Shown here: positions 1 through 9,513 of the stretch, one piece after another | How the letters are laid out: each line of letters opens with the position of its first letter | Position numbering within the stretch: position 1 is the first letter of the stretch | Source: Roseibium limicola | GTDB lineage: Bacteria > Pseudomonadota > Alphaproteobacteria > Rhizobiales > Stappiaceae | Assembly (NCBI RefSeq): GCF_017313085.1 | Contig: NZ_JAFLNF010000004.1 | Coordinates: 431,499 to 495,498 of the forward strand | DNA: 64,000 bases | Reading direction: 5' to 3' | Program-made: the position numbers and the translations under genes | Notes under the pieces: model-generated | What the model was told of the DNA's origin: nothing | Database searches by the model: none | What the model saw: only the letters and a program-made list of their open reading frames with translations

Positions 1-500
1 TAACGAACCGCTTTCCGGATCAAGGCTCCTGCCCAGACGGTTGAAGCAGTCCGACCGCGCATGCATTCCCTGTTCCGACTGCCGGTGCTGGTCTCCCAGG
101 GGAGACACCACAGAGCCGGAACCGCAGTGCGTCACGCGGGAGCTCAAAAAATTCTCGGGCGGGACGAGCTGTCTTTGCCGAAGAAACAAGTTTCAACACT
201 GAAGCGCTGGCAAGGCCTGGCGCGTCCCGCCACTCCGTGCCCTTTTGGGCCGGTAGGCAACCGAGGACAAACCACATTCTGATCAACGCTGCAGGCCCGC
301 CTCGCAGCGCTGTTTGTGCTGAATGGATTGGAAGATCGGATCGGCCGCCGGTTCGATTGGCTCAATTGCTGCTTGACAGCAGGATCGTCTTGTCGCAACA
401 CTCCTGCCCATGACCAAGATGACCGCGACATTCGTGTATTTTTATTATGTGACCTCCATACCGGCGGCTACGTAGGATCTTGCTCACTTAAGAAACCTCC
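1..500. other. non-coding stretch before tyrS
   Basis: No convincing gene: the open frames here are short and overlap on both strands without family motifs. The stretch has a long hairpin at 82-119, with CCGG ends and GTCTCCC (91-97) pairing with GGGAGAC (100-106) around a 2-base loop. It ends in the terminator at 501-527, so an untranslated RNA or a 3' leader could lie here. No tRNA-like T-arm with a CCA end was found. Confidence 0.5.
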
Positions 501-527
501 AAAAGCCGCCGCGTCAGGCGGCTTTTT
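501..527 (+). terminator. intrinsic terminator upstream of tyrS
   Basis: AAAAGCCGCC (501-510) pairs with GGCGGCTTTT (517-526) around a GCGTCA loop, followed by T. It must end a transcript coming from the left of tyrS, although no coding gene is visible there. The A-tract on the left could let it work in both directions. Confidence 0.8.
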
Positions 528-580
528 GGTTTCAAAGGCATCCTGACAGGACAGGCCCCAAAAGCCCGAATGAAACAGGA

Positions 581-1870
581 ATGCCGAAAATGACCAAGCA
601 CATCGTGGAAGCCGGAAAGCCGGCGACGAAACTCAAGTCCGAAGCCCTGCAGGTTCTGCTGGAGCGCGGATTGGTGCACCAATGTACCGATCTGGAAGCC
701 CTCGATGCCCGGCTTGCAGATGGTCAGGTGACGGCCTACGCCGGGTTTGATGCGACGGCGTCCAGTCTGCATGTCGGCCATTTGATGCCGTTGATGACCA
801 TGCGCTGGCTGCAGAAACTCGGTCATAAGCCGATCCTGCTGCTTGGCGGCGGCACCTCTCAGGTTGGCGATCCGAGCTTCCGCAATGAAGCCCGCCCGCT
901 GCTCGGTGACGAGCAGATTGCCGCCAACATCACCGGCATTCGCCATTCGGTCGAACGGCTGATCGATTTTCGTGGAGAGGACGGGGCGCGTATCGTCAAC
1001 AACGCCGAGTGGTTGACCGAATTCCGCTTCCTCGAATTCCTGCGTGAGTTCGGCAGTCAGTTCACGGTCAACCGCATGATGACCTTCGACAGCGTCAAGT
1101 CGCGGCTGGAGGCACAGATGCCGCTGACCGTGCTGGAATTCTGCTACATGATGCTTCAGGCGGTGGATTTTCTCGAGCTGTCCCGACGTCATGACTGCGC
1201 CTTGCAGGTCGGTGGATCCGACCAGTGGGGCAACATCATCAACGGCGTCGAGCTGGGGCGCAAAGGCGATGGCAAGCAGCTCTTCGGCTTGACCGTTCCG
1301 CTGATCACCACCGCTTCCGGCACCAAGATGGGCAAGACGGCTGCCGGCGCTGTCTGGCTTCACCCTGAGCATCTTTCGCCCTTCGGCTTCTGGCAGTTCT
1401 GGCGCAATACTGCTGATGCGGATGTGCCGCGTTTCTTGCGTCTTTTCACCGAGCTGCCGATGAGCGAAGTCTTGCGCTTGTCTTCACTTGAAGGGGCAGA
1501 ACTGAACGAGGCGAAGAAAATCCTGGCGACCCAGGTGACGGCCATTGTTCACGGAGCGGAAGAGGCCCGCCATGCCCGCGAGCAGGGCGACAAGCTGTTT
1601 GCCGGTGAGGGCGATCTGGCCGAGCCGACCCATCATATGGACCTGAGCCATCTGGCCGATGGTTTGGGCCTGCTGCAGTTGCTGGTTCACGTCGGCTTTG
1701 CCCAGACCACAAGCGAGGCCTGGCGCCTGGTCGAGGCCGGTGGCGTGCGGCTGAATTCTCAGGTGATCGAAGACCCGCGGCGCAAGATCTCGGTTGGCGA
1801 TCTGAAGGTGGACGATCAACTTTCCCTGGCCGTGGGAAAACGCCGCAAGGCGCTTCTGGCTTTCCGGTAA
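581..1870 (+). CDS. tyrS: tyrosyl-tRNA synthetase
   Basis: Cytosolic class I aminoacyl-tRNA synthetase that charges tRNA-Tyr with tyrosine using ATP. The 429-residue length is normal for TyrS. The HIGH-type signature is HVGH at residues 64-67 and the KMSKS-type loop is KMGKT at 249-253. The tyrosine pocket segment with GGSDQWGN follows the Rossmann core, and the C-terminal ~70 residues (from about 355) look like an S4 RNA-binding domain. The start MPKMTKH allows a second in-frame ATG at 590, a choice of no consequence for the fold. The gene stands alone and ends in a strong bidirectional terminator facing a convergent hypothetical gene. Confidence 0.97.
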   Translation: MPKMTKHIVEAGKPATKLKSEALQVLLERGLVHQCTDLEALDARLADGQVTAYAGFDATASSLHVGHLMPLMTMRWLQKLGHKPILLLGGGTSQVGDPSFRNEARPLLGDEQIAANITGIRHSVERLIDFRGEDGARIVNNAEWLTEFRFLEFLREFGSQFTVNRMMTFDSVKSRLEAQMPLTVLEFCYMMLQAVDFLELSRRHDCALQVGGSDQWGNIINGVELGRKGDGKQLFGLTVPLITTASGTKMGKTAAGAVWLHPEHLSPFGFWQFWRNTADADVPRFLRLFTELPMSEVLRLSSLEGAELNEAKKILATQVTAIVHGAEEARHAREQGDKLFAGEGDLAEPTHHMDLSHLADGLGLLQLLVHVGFAQTTSEAWRLVEAGGVRLNSQVIEDPRRKISVGDLKVDDQLSLAVGKRRKALLAFR

Positions 1871-1890
1871 AGCGCAACAGACAGCCGCCG

Positions 1891-1948
1891 GGCCAAAGCC
1901 GTGTGAGAGCTGCTCCCCGCCAGACCTCACACGGCTTTGGCCGTTGGT
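1891..1948. terminator. bidirectional terminator, tyrS / convergent gene
   Basis: A perfect 17-bp inverted repeat: GGCCAAAGCCGTGTGAG at 1891-1907 and its complement at 1926-1942, with an 18-nt loop and a T-rich tail. It sits between the convergent tyrS stop and the stop at 1981, so it probably serves both genes. Confidence 0.75.
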
Positions 1949-1980
1949 TTTCTCCATTGGCCCTCATTGGAACGGTCAAC

Positions 1981-2877
1981 TCAGACGAAGCTCATGATCA
2001 TGGCGCGAACCAGGGCGGACTGATCCTCCGGTGTTGGGAACATCTTCACCGGGAAATACTGCACATTGGACATGATCGGCACGGTGATCGACCGGCCGCG
2101 CGGAGCGAGATCCACCGCGATGGACTGCGGCGACTGACCCAGCTGCATCAGTTGCACCAACATGCCGGGGAAGTTCTGATCGTAGAACTCTGCGACGGTT
2201 GGTGCAGTCAGCAGCACATGACCGGTGTGAAAGTTGGTGGAATTTCCACTGCTTGCGTCGACCACCGACATCGGATGGTATTCGTTCAGGGTGATTTGCT
2301 GGTCACCGCCGACAAAGCACCCGGCGAGGCTTCCATCGGTGACATAGGCAACGGCCTTGTCCAGGTGGGGTTGCTGAGCTGCAGCGGCATTGTGCTGCTG
2401 CACCTGGGCGGTCGTCAGCGTCGCGCCCTGGGTCAGAGCGGTGATGGCGTTGGCAATGTTGGCCGCAGAATTCCCCAGGTCGCGGAAAACGATATTGCCG
2501 TTGTTCTGCTGGTTCCAGGTAAAGGTCCGGGTGCTGTCCCAGTCGCCGGTGTAGATGCCGACTGTTCGCGTCTGATGGCGCAATAAAGCAAAGCCGTCCT
2601 TGTGCAGCGGCCGCAGGCGCGCGAACTCACCGGTAGCATTCATGTAGTAGGTGCTGGGCACACGATCCGGATTGAAGCCGTCGCGCTGAGCATTGAGCGT
2701 GGCGCTGCCGAATAGGCGGTTGGCGGGGGAGATGGTGGCAATCGGGGTGGCGGTCGGCATTTCAAGATCCTCGTCTGGTCGGGGTTTGCCGAGGTCGGGG
2801 GAAGAGGGGGAGTTTCTCCCCCCGCCATGCACGATCAGCCGGGCCACGAGGGCGATTTCCAGCAGAGACAGGGCCAT
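1981..2877 (-). CDS. hypothetical protein of unrecognised family
   Basis: 298 residues, family not recognised. The middle has aromatic- and Asn-rich segments (TFTWNQQNNGN, STYYMNATGEF), then a helical Ala/Gln-rich stretch (about residues 150-185) and a C-terminal beta-looking part. No cysteine cluster, nucleotide motif or transmembrane helix is apparent. Two starts are possible: ATG at 2877 after AAGGG, and ATG at 2760 (residue 40) after GAGGA. Both sites look usable. The intervening 39 residues carry a short hydrophobic run and a Pro/Ser-rich linker, and their codons are GC-rich at third positions like the rest. It is monocistronic, convergent with tyrS and divergent from the beta-lactamase. 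Confidence 0.6.
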   Translation of the reverse strand: MALSLLEIALVARLIVHGGGRNSPSSPDLGKPRPDEDLEMPTATPIATISPANRLFGSATLNAQRDGFNPDRVPSTYYMNATGEFARLRPLHKDGFALLRHQTRTVGIYTGDWDSTRTFTWNQQNNGNIVFRDLGNSAANIANAITALTQGATLTTAQVQQHNAAAAQQPHLDKAVAYVTDGSLAGCFVGGDQQITLNEYHPMSVVDASSGNSTNFHTGHVLLTAPTVAEFYDQNFPGMLVQLMQLGQSPQSIAVDLAPRGRSITVPIMSNVQYFPVKMFPTPEDQSALVRAMIMSFV

Positions 2878-3070
2878 GGTGTTTTCCCTTCAGGGATCCT
2901 TCGGCGGGTTTCGGGAGTTTGCACAAGAGGACGCCCGGATCGCCAAAACGTGATCCGCCCCATTTCCGATCTTGAAGGTCTGTTGCCAGACAGGTGCTTT
3001 CAGGAAACAGTGACCATCGCGCTTTCATCCGCGCCATCATTTCCAGTCAACCCACAGGTACCCCACCGCA

Positions 3071-3985
3071 ATGAGAAGCTTTTTCCGCTCTTTTCCCCTC
3101 TCCCGTTTCGGCAAGGGCTTGGCGGTCTTCATCGGCTGCACCACCCCCGCCCTGTGGTCGGGAGCCGTTTACGCCGACAGCTTTCAGGCCAGGGCTTTGC
3201 CAGGTGAAGTCGCAGCGGTGGAAGAAAGCTTGCAGGCTCGCGTCGGCGTTTCGGTCGTTGATGCCAAGGGCAGCAAACTCTGGCAGCACAATGCCGATCA
3301 GCGGTTTCCTTTCAACAGCACTTTCAAGGCCTTTGCCTGCGCGGCCCTGCTGTACAAGGCAGATCACAAGCTGGTGGATCTGCGCAGTGCGGTGAAGATC
3401 GAGGACGCGGATATTGTCCCCCATTCGCCTATCACCAAAAACCGGGTCGGCGGGCTCGGCATCACCCTGGACGGGCTGTGCAATGCGGCCATGACGGTCA
3501 GTGACAACACGGCGGCAAACATCATATTGGATGCGGTTGGCGGGCCTGAAGGCTTTACCGCTTTCATGCGGGACATCGGCGCGCAAAAGTCCCGGCTGGA
3601 CCGAACCGAACCGGAGTTGAATGAAGCCCGTCCGGGAGATGAGCGTGACACAACCACGCCGTTGGAGTCCTCATCCACCCTGGCGCGTCTGGTGTTCGGC
3701 AATGTGCTGGAACCGGCAACCACGGCCAAGATGACGGCCTGGCTGGTCGGCAACCAGGTGGCCGGCGATCTGGTGCGCGCTGGGGTTCCCAAGGGCTGGA
3801 AGGTTGGTGACCGGACCGGCGCTGGTGGATATGGATCCCGCTCGATCATTGCCGTGGTCTGGCCGCAAGACCATGTCCCAGTGGTCATCGCGATTTATCT
3901 GACCGAGACCAAGGCCTCTTTCAAGCAACGCAACAAGGCGATTGCGCAAATCGCTGAAGCCTTGGCGAAAGACCTGCGCAACTGA
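3071..3985 (+). CDS. class A beta-lactamase, RTG subgroup
   Basis: Periplasmic serine beta-lactamase that hydrolyses beta-lactam rings by an acyl-enzyme route. All class A landmarks are visible: a signal peptide (about residues 1-36), the catalytic STFK tetrad with Ser83 and Lys86, SDN at 144-146, the omega-loop ExxLN with Glu180 and Asn184, and an RTG triad at 248-250 in place of the usual KTG. Arginine at that place is known from the CARB/PSE carbenicillinase branch. The 304-residue length is typical. It is probably a chromosomal resident gene, since no mobile element or AmpR-like regulator adjoins it. The substrate spectrum cannot be read from sequence. Confidence 0.93.
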   Translation: MRSFFRSFPLSRFGKGLAVFIGCTTPALWSGAVYADSFQARALPGEVAAVEESLQARVGVSVVDAKGSKLWQHNADQRFPFNSTFKAFACAALLYKADHKLVDLRSAVKIEDADIVPHSPITKNRVGGLGITLDGLCNAAMTVSDNTAANIILDAVGGPEGFTAFMRDIGAQKSRLDRTEPELNEARPGDERDTTTPLESSSTLARLVFGNVLEPATTAKMTAWLVGNQVAGDLVRAGVPKGWKVGDRTGAGGYGSRSIIAVVWPQDHVPVVIAIYLTETKASFKQRNKAIAQIAEALAKDLRN

Positions 3986-4006
3986 CGGTCCATATCACGG
4001 CTTGGT

Positions 4007-5182
4007 TCAGGCGTGAGACGCCGCAAGCCGGGCCTTTGCCTTTGCCCATTGGCGCAAGGTCAGGGCAAAAATCAGCCCGGAAAGCGCCATCCCGGCACCG
4101 GCCAGTGCAACAGCCGGATAGCCGAGGCCGGCATCGATGACGCCCCCGCCGAGAGCCGCCCCGATGGCGTTGCCCAGATTGAAAGCACCCTGGTTCATGG
4201 CCGAGGCCAGGTTCGGGGCATCGGCGGCCTCTGTCACGACCTTCACCTGCAGGGGAGGAACCAGAGCGAAGGTGGCCATTCCCCAGAAGAAGATGATCGG
4301 CACAACGGCCCAGGCAATGTCCATGGTGAAGGAAAACAGGACCAGAAGCACCGCGACGCTGAGAAGCGAACCGATCAACGTGCCGTCCATGGAAATGTCG
4401 GACAGTCGACCACTCACCAGATTGCCGATGGCAAGTCCGGTGCCATAGACGACCAGCATGGCAGTGACGAAGCCAGCTGACGCCCCGGTTTCTTCCTTCA
4501 GGATCGGTGCGATATAGGTGAAGACGACAAACATCGCGCTCGAGGAGACCACGGTCAGCAGCAGCACGGAAAGCACATTGCCTCGTACCAGCACCTTCAG
4601 CTCCGCCATCATGTCGGCTTTCACTTCCGACTTCATCGGCGGCAGCGAGAAGCGCAGGGAGACCATCGCGATCAGGCCAATGACAGCAGTACCGAAAAAT
4701 GCCGGCCGCCAGCCGATGGTCTCACCAACCAGAGTGGCCAGCGGCACGCCGCCGATGGTGGCAATCGTCAGGCCGGTGAACATGGCTGAGACCGCGCTGG
4801 CGCGCTTGTGCGGTGGAACGATGGAGGCAGCAACAACTGCGCCGACACCGAAGAACGCCCCATGGTTGAAGGAGGTGACGACACGGCTGATAAGCAAGGT
4901 CATGTAGCTGTCGGCAAATGCCGACATCAGGTTGCCGATGGTGAAAAGCGCCAGGCAGAGAAGCAGAAGGCTGCGCCGTCCCATCCGGGCAAAGCCCAGT
5001 GTCATCAGCGGCGCCCCGATCAACACGCCGATGGCATAGGCACTGACCAGCATGCCGGCGCGCGGGATAGAGACCCCGAGATCGTCGGCAATCACCGGTA
5101 ACATCCCCATCGGGGAAAACTCGGTGACGCCAATACCGAAGGCGCCGATCGCAAGCGCGATCAGGGGAGGGTTTATCTTCAT
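4007..5182 (-). CDS. MFS efflux transporter, DHA1/AraJ-like
   Basis: Inner-membrane major facilitator protein, 391 residues, with about 12 predicted hydrophobic helices. The loop after helix 2 carries the MFS motif A pattern (GFARMGRRSLL). The N-terminal run ALAIGAFGIGVTEF and the helix 5 segment GGVPLATLVG are characteristic of the drug:H+ antiporter-1 branch that includes AraJ and YdhP. It is likely a proton-coupled exporter of small molecules; the substrate is unknown. It is convergent with the beta-lactamase, with only 21 bases between the stops. Confidence 0.88.
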   Translation of the reverse strand: MKINPPLIALAIGAFGIGVTEFSPMGMLPVIADDLGVSIPRAGMLVSAYAIGVLIGAPLMTLGFARMGRRSLLLLCLALFTIGNLMSAFADSYMTLLISRVVTSFNHGAFFGVGAVVAASIVPPHKRASAVSAMFTGLTIATIGGVPLATLVGETIGWRPAFFGTAVIGLIAMVSLRFSLPPMKSEVKADMMAELKVLVRGNVLSVLLLTVVSSSAMFVVFTYIAPILKEETGASAGFVTAMLVVYGTGLAIGNLVSGRLSDISMDGTLIGSLLSVAVLLVLFSFTMDIAWAVVPIIFFWGMATFALVPPLQVKVVTEAADAPNLASAMNQGAFNLGNAIGAALGGGVIDAGLGYPAVALAGAGMALSGLIFALTLRQWAKAKARLAASHA

Positions 5183-5401
5183 GAGGGGGCGTCCGTGGTG
5201 TCACGTCTAGAAAATTCTGTGCGCCAGGCGATGCCTTGACCGGTCCTGTTCGCAAGTGCCCAGCTTTGCACTGGAACGAAAAATGATGCAATGCCGCAAA
5301 CCGTGGTTTCAGACTACAACTGTCTCGCGGCGGGCGCACATGGTCGACGGCAAAGGCCGTCGGCGTGAGGCTGGCATCCGGGGAGCAGACCTTGGAAATT
5401 C

Positions 5402-6151
5402 CTAGAAAGAGAGAATGGCCTGTCCCAGCGATTCTAGGTTTTCTTCCGACTGAGTGATCTTCAGATCGTCAAATTCGTAGCTGCCCTTCCCGAAGGCCCC
5501 GATTCCGACGCCGTTGAGGGCATGCCGTCGTTCGATATTCGGGACGCGCAGCACCTCCTCGCCATTGACGCTGAAGATATGGGTGTCTTCGGTTCGCACG
5601 TAGGAAATCCGGTTGTCGGCGCCCATCTTGATGGCTGGATGTCGGGCGCGCGTGGCCGGTTGTAAATTACGGCCCATCTTGCGCAGAAGATGGTAGTTGC
5701 CGTTTCCGTCCACGACGAAGAGCCAATAGTGGCCCGACATTCCAGAGCCGATCAGCACGCCCGCGCCGCCCCGGCCCCTGGTTTGAGCCTTAACGGTGAC
5801 GGAGATATCGGCTCCGTTCACGGCAAAGAGGCGTATGCCATCGTCATAAGCGATCCAGGGAATATCAAGGAAATGCGTGCTGTTCGGATGCTGGGTGTTC
5901 TTCCAGACCATCCGGTGGCCATCGGTCGAGAAGGACCAGTATTTTTTGGCGTGACGGTCCCGCCATGTCGGATCGGTCGGCTTTTCGACAAACCGTCCGC
6001 CAATGACTTCATCGATGGTCTTGTTGTCGAATGTCTCCAGATAGACATGCTGCGTATCAGGCAGCATTCCGCGAACGGTGAGGACAAGGCAGAGCAGCGC
6101 TACAGCCGCAAAAGTGTAGATTTTCGTTGTAGAGTTCCAGCCTGACATCAA
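5402..6151 (-). CDS. membrane-anchored hypothetical protein, lectin-like fold
   Basis: 249 residues. A single hydrophobic segment (about residues 11-29) looks like a signal anchor, so the rest should face the periplasm. The body has alternating short beta strands. The parts reading GGAGVLIG, YWLFVVDGNGNY, ISYVRTEDTHIFSVNGEEV and GVGIGAFGKGSYEFDDLKI resemble the concanavalin A-like/DUF1080 jelly-roll layout, where the last strand reads FDDLKI. That is an inference from pattern only, and no catalytic residues can be named. It is a single gene, with a 6-bp-arm palindrome (6184-6199) in its upstream region. Confidence 0.65.
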   Translation of the reverse strand: MMSGWNSTTKIYTFAAVALLCLVLTVRGMLPDTQHVYLETFDNKTIDEVIGGRFVEKPTDPTWRDRHAKKYWSFSTDGHRMVWKNTQHPNSTHFLDIPWIAYDDGIRLFAVNGADISVTVKAQTRGRGGAGVLIGSGMSGHYWLFVVDGNGNYHLLRKMGRNLQPATRARHPAIKMGADNRISYVRTEDTHIFSVNGEEVLRVPNIERRHALNGVGIGAFGKGSYEFDDLKITQSEENLESLGQAILSF

Positions 6152-6183
6152 GTCCGTCCACTAGGGTGCAATGACCTTCTTCC

Positions 6184-6199
6184 TACACCAGTAGGTGTA
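6184..6199. promoter_or_regulatory. palindrome upstream of anchored hypothetical gene
   Basis: TACACC-AGTA-GGTGTA, perfect arms of 6, lies about 35 bp before the start at 6151 and could be an operator. No regulator gene adjoins it, so its role is a guess. Confidence 0.25.
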
Positions 6200-6301
6200 C
6201 TTGACGTAGCGACTTTTGACAGTGGGGTTAACGCGGTAGAAATGCCCGGCAGCGTTGGCGGAATCCTGTGCATCTGGGGTTTGGAGGCATGTTGAAAACA
6301 G

Positions 6302-6334
6302 AAAAAAGCCCGGCTCTTCGAAAAGAACCGGGCT
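6302..6334 (-). terminator. ccrM terminator
   Basis: On the minus strand AGCCCGGTTCTT and its near-complement form a GC-rich stem (6307-6334) followed by a run of six T (read as A at 6302-6307). It lies 50 bp after the ccrM stop. Confidence 0.85.
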
Positions 6335-6384
6335 AAGTCAGTCTAATCCCGCGGGGATCGCGAGGTGTTTACCCGTTGCTCTGC

Positions 6385-7984
<1,600 letters not shown>

Positions 7985-9391
7985 ATGTCCATAGTGTCGC
8001 GCCGCGAATTGTTGATCGGAGGCGGAGCTGTTGTCTCGGCAGCTGCCGCCGGTGGGCTGACGGCAGCCCGCGCCACCGCACCGGACCTGACCCTGCCCAT
8101 CGCCCCCCACCGCGCAGCGATCATGCCGGGGACCGTCACCGAGGGCATGATGAGCTTTGCCGACGGTGGCTTGCCGCCGGTCATTCGTCTCCAGCAGGGT
8201 GTGACTGCGCGCATTGATGTGGTCAACAAATTGAAGGAAGCTTCGATTGTCCACTGGCATGGGCTACGGGTGCCCAATGGCATGGATGGCGTGCCCTATC
8301 TCACCCAGCGACCGATCGAGGCGGGTGACAGCTTTCGCTATGAATTGACCTCGCATGACGCCGGCACCTATTGGTATCACCCCCATTGCAACACCCTGGA
8401 GCAGATGGCGCGCGGCCTGACGGGCGTTCTGGTAGTGGAGGAAGCGGAGCCGGTGGGCTTCGATCAGGACCTGCCGTTGAACCTGAGGGATTTCCGGCTC
8501 GGGCGGGATGGACAGTTCATCTCTCTGTTCAAGCCCAGAAGTGCCGCACGTGGCGGAACGCTCGGCACGGTCTCAACGGTTAATTGGCAGGAGCAGCCTG
8601 TCTATGATCTTCCGGCGGGAAGTCTGACAAGGCTGCGGCTTGCGGTCACCGATGTGACCCGCGTCGGCACGTATGATCTGGTGTCCGGCGATACACCGCT
8701 TGCCATGGATGATGCCAAGGTCATCGCGCTGGACTCCAACCCGCTGCCGATCCCCATTGGCGCGTCGAATATTCTGATTGCACCGGGACAACGCGCCGAT
8801 GTTGCCTTGCGCGTGCCCGATCGGGAAGGTGAGGAGGTTCTGCTGACCAGGCGAACTTCCAAAGGGCCAAAGGTGCTGGCCCGCTTCCGGGCTGTTGGCC
8901 CAAGTGCAGGGCGCACCTTGCGTGAGCTGAAACCGCTGCCACTCAATCCGATTGCCGAGCCAGACCTGGCCAATGCCGAGGTGATCGACTTCCTCTTCGG
9001 CTGGTCGCCGGAAGGCGCTCCTCCGGTCGCCAGCATTTGTGGAACGCTTGGCTATACCTTCTGGTCCATCAACCGTGTCGCCTGGGAAGGCGACACGCCA
9101 GACCCGATTGCGCCGCTGGCGGTGATGAAAAAGGGCAAGAGCTATATTCTGCGGCTGCGCAATGAAACGCCGAACGATCATCCCATCCATCTGCACGGCA
9201 TGACCTTCCGCCTGCTGCGTTCCAACAAGCGCCCGCTGCCGCAGCTTCTCACGGATACTGCCCTGCTGCGCGAAGGAGAGACGATGGAAGTGGCGCTGGT
9301 GGCCGACAATCCAGGCGACTGGGCCTTTCATTGCCACGTGATCGAACATCAAAAGACCGGTCTGACCGGCTATCTTTGTGTCGAGGCATAG
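7985..9391 (+). CDS. Tat-exported multicopper oxidase
   Basis: Periplasmic oxidase of the laccase/CueO/CumA superfamily that couples one-electron substrate oxidation to reduction of O2 to water. Copper motifs are complete: HWH (His90, His92), HPH (His132, His134), HPIHLHG (His399, His402, His404) and HCHVIEH (His449, Cys450, His451, His455). The axial residue of the type 1 site is Leu460 rather than Met, as in high-potential laccases. The start at 7985 gives SRRELLIGG followed by an Ala-rich run, a twin-arginine signal; an upstream frame extension from 7907 lacks this sense. There is no Met-rich insert of CueO type, so copper resistance is only one option. Confidence 0.92.
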   Translation: MSIVSRRELLIGGGAVVSAAAAGGLTAARATAPDLTLPIAPHRAAIMPGTVTEGMMSFADGGLPPVIRLQQGVTARIDVVNKLKEASIVHWHGLRVPNGMDGVPYLTQRPIEAGDSFRYELTSHDAGTYWYHPHCNTLEQMARGLTGVLVVEEAEPVGFDQDLPLNLRDFRLGRDGQFISLFKPRSAARGGTLGTVSTVNWQEQPVYDLPAGSLTRLRLAVTDVTRVGTYDLVSGDTPLAMDDAKVIALDSNPLPIPIGASNILIAPGQRADVALRVPDREGEEVLLTRRTSKGPKVLARFRAVGPSAGRTLRELKPLPLNPIAEPDLANAEVIDFLFGWSPEGAPPVASICGTLGYTFWSINRVAWEGDTPDPIAPLAVMKKGKSYILRLRNETPNDHPIHLHGMTFRLLRSNKRPLPQLLTDTALLREGETMEVALVADNPGDWAFHCHVIEHQKTGLTGYLCVEA

Positions 9392-9513
9392 GCAACATAA
9401 AACGGCGGCGCGGGTTGTTGAAACTGTCGGAAAAACTTCAAGAAAGCGGGATTGACCTAAGGTCTCTTGGCAAGGATGCTGATGGAGATAACAACAAGAA
9501 TCTGGAGCCTTGA

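Noticed and set aside
1..480. tmRNA, RNase P or SRP RNA in the opening stretch
   Set aside because: I found none of the conserved strings (ANDN tag codons, GAGGAAAGTCC, GGAAGGAAGCAGCC) on either strand.
488..1372. 294-codon open frame on the minus strand across tyrS
   Set aside because: It is the complement of a clear tyrS, has no family motif and reads as a GC-rich shadow.
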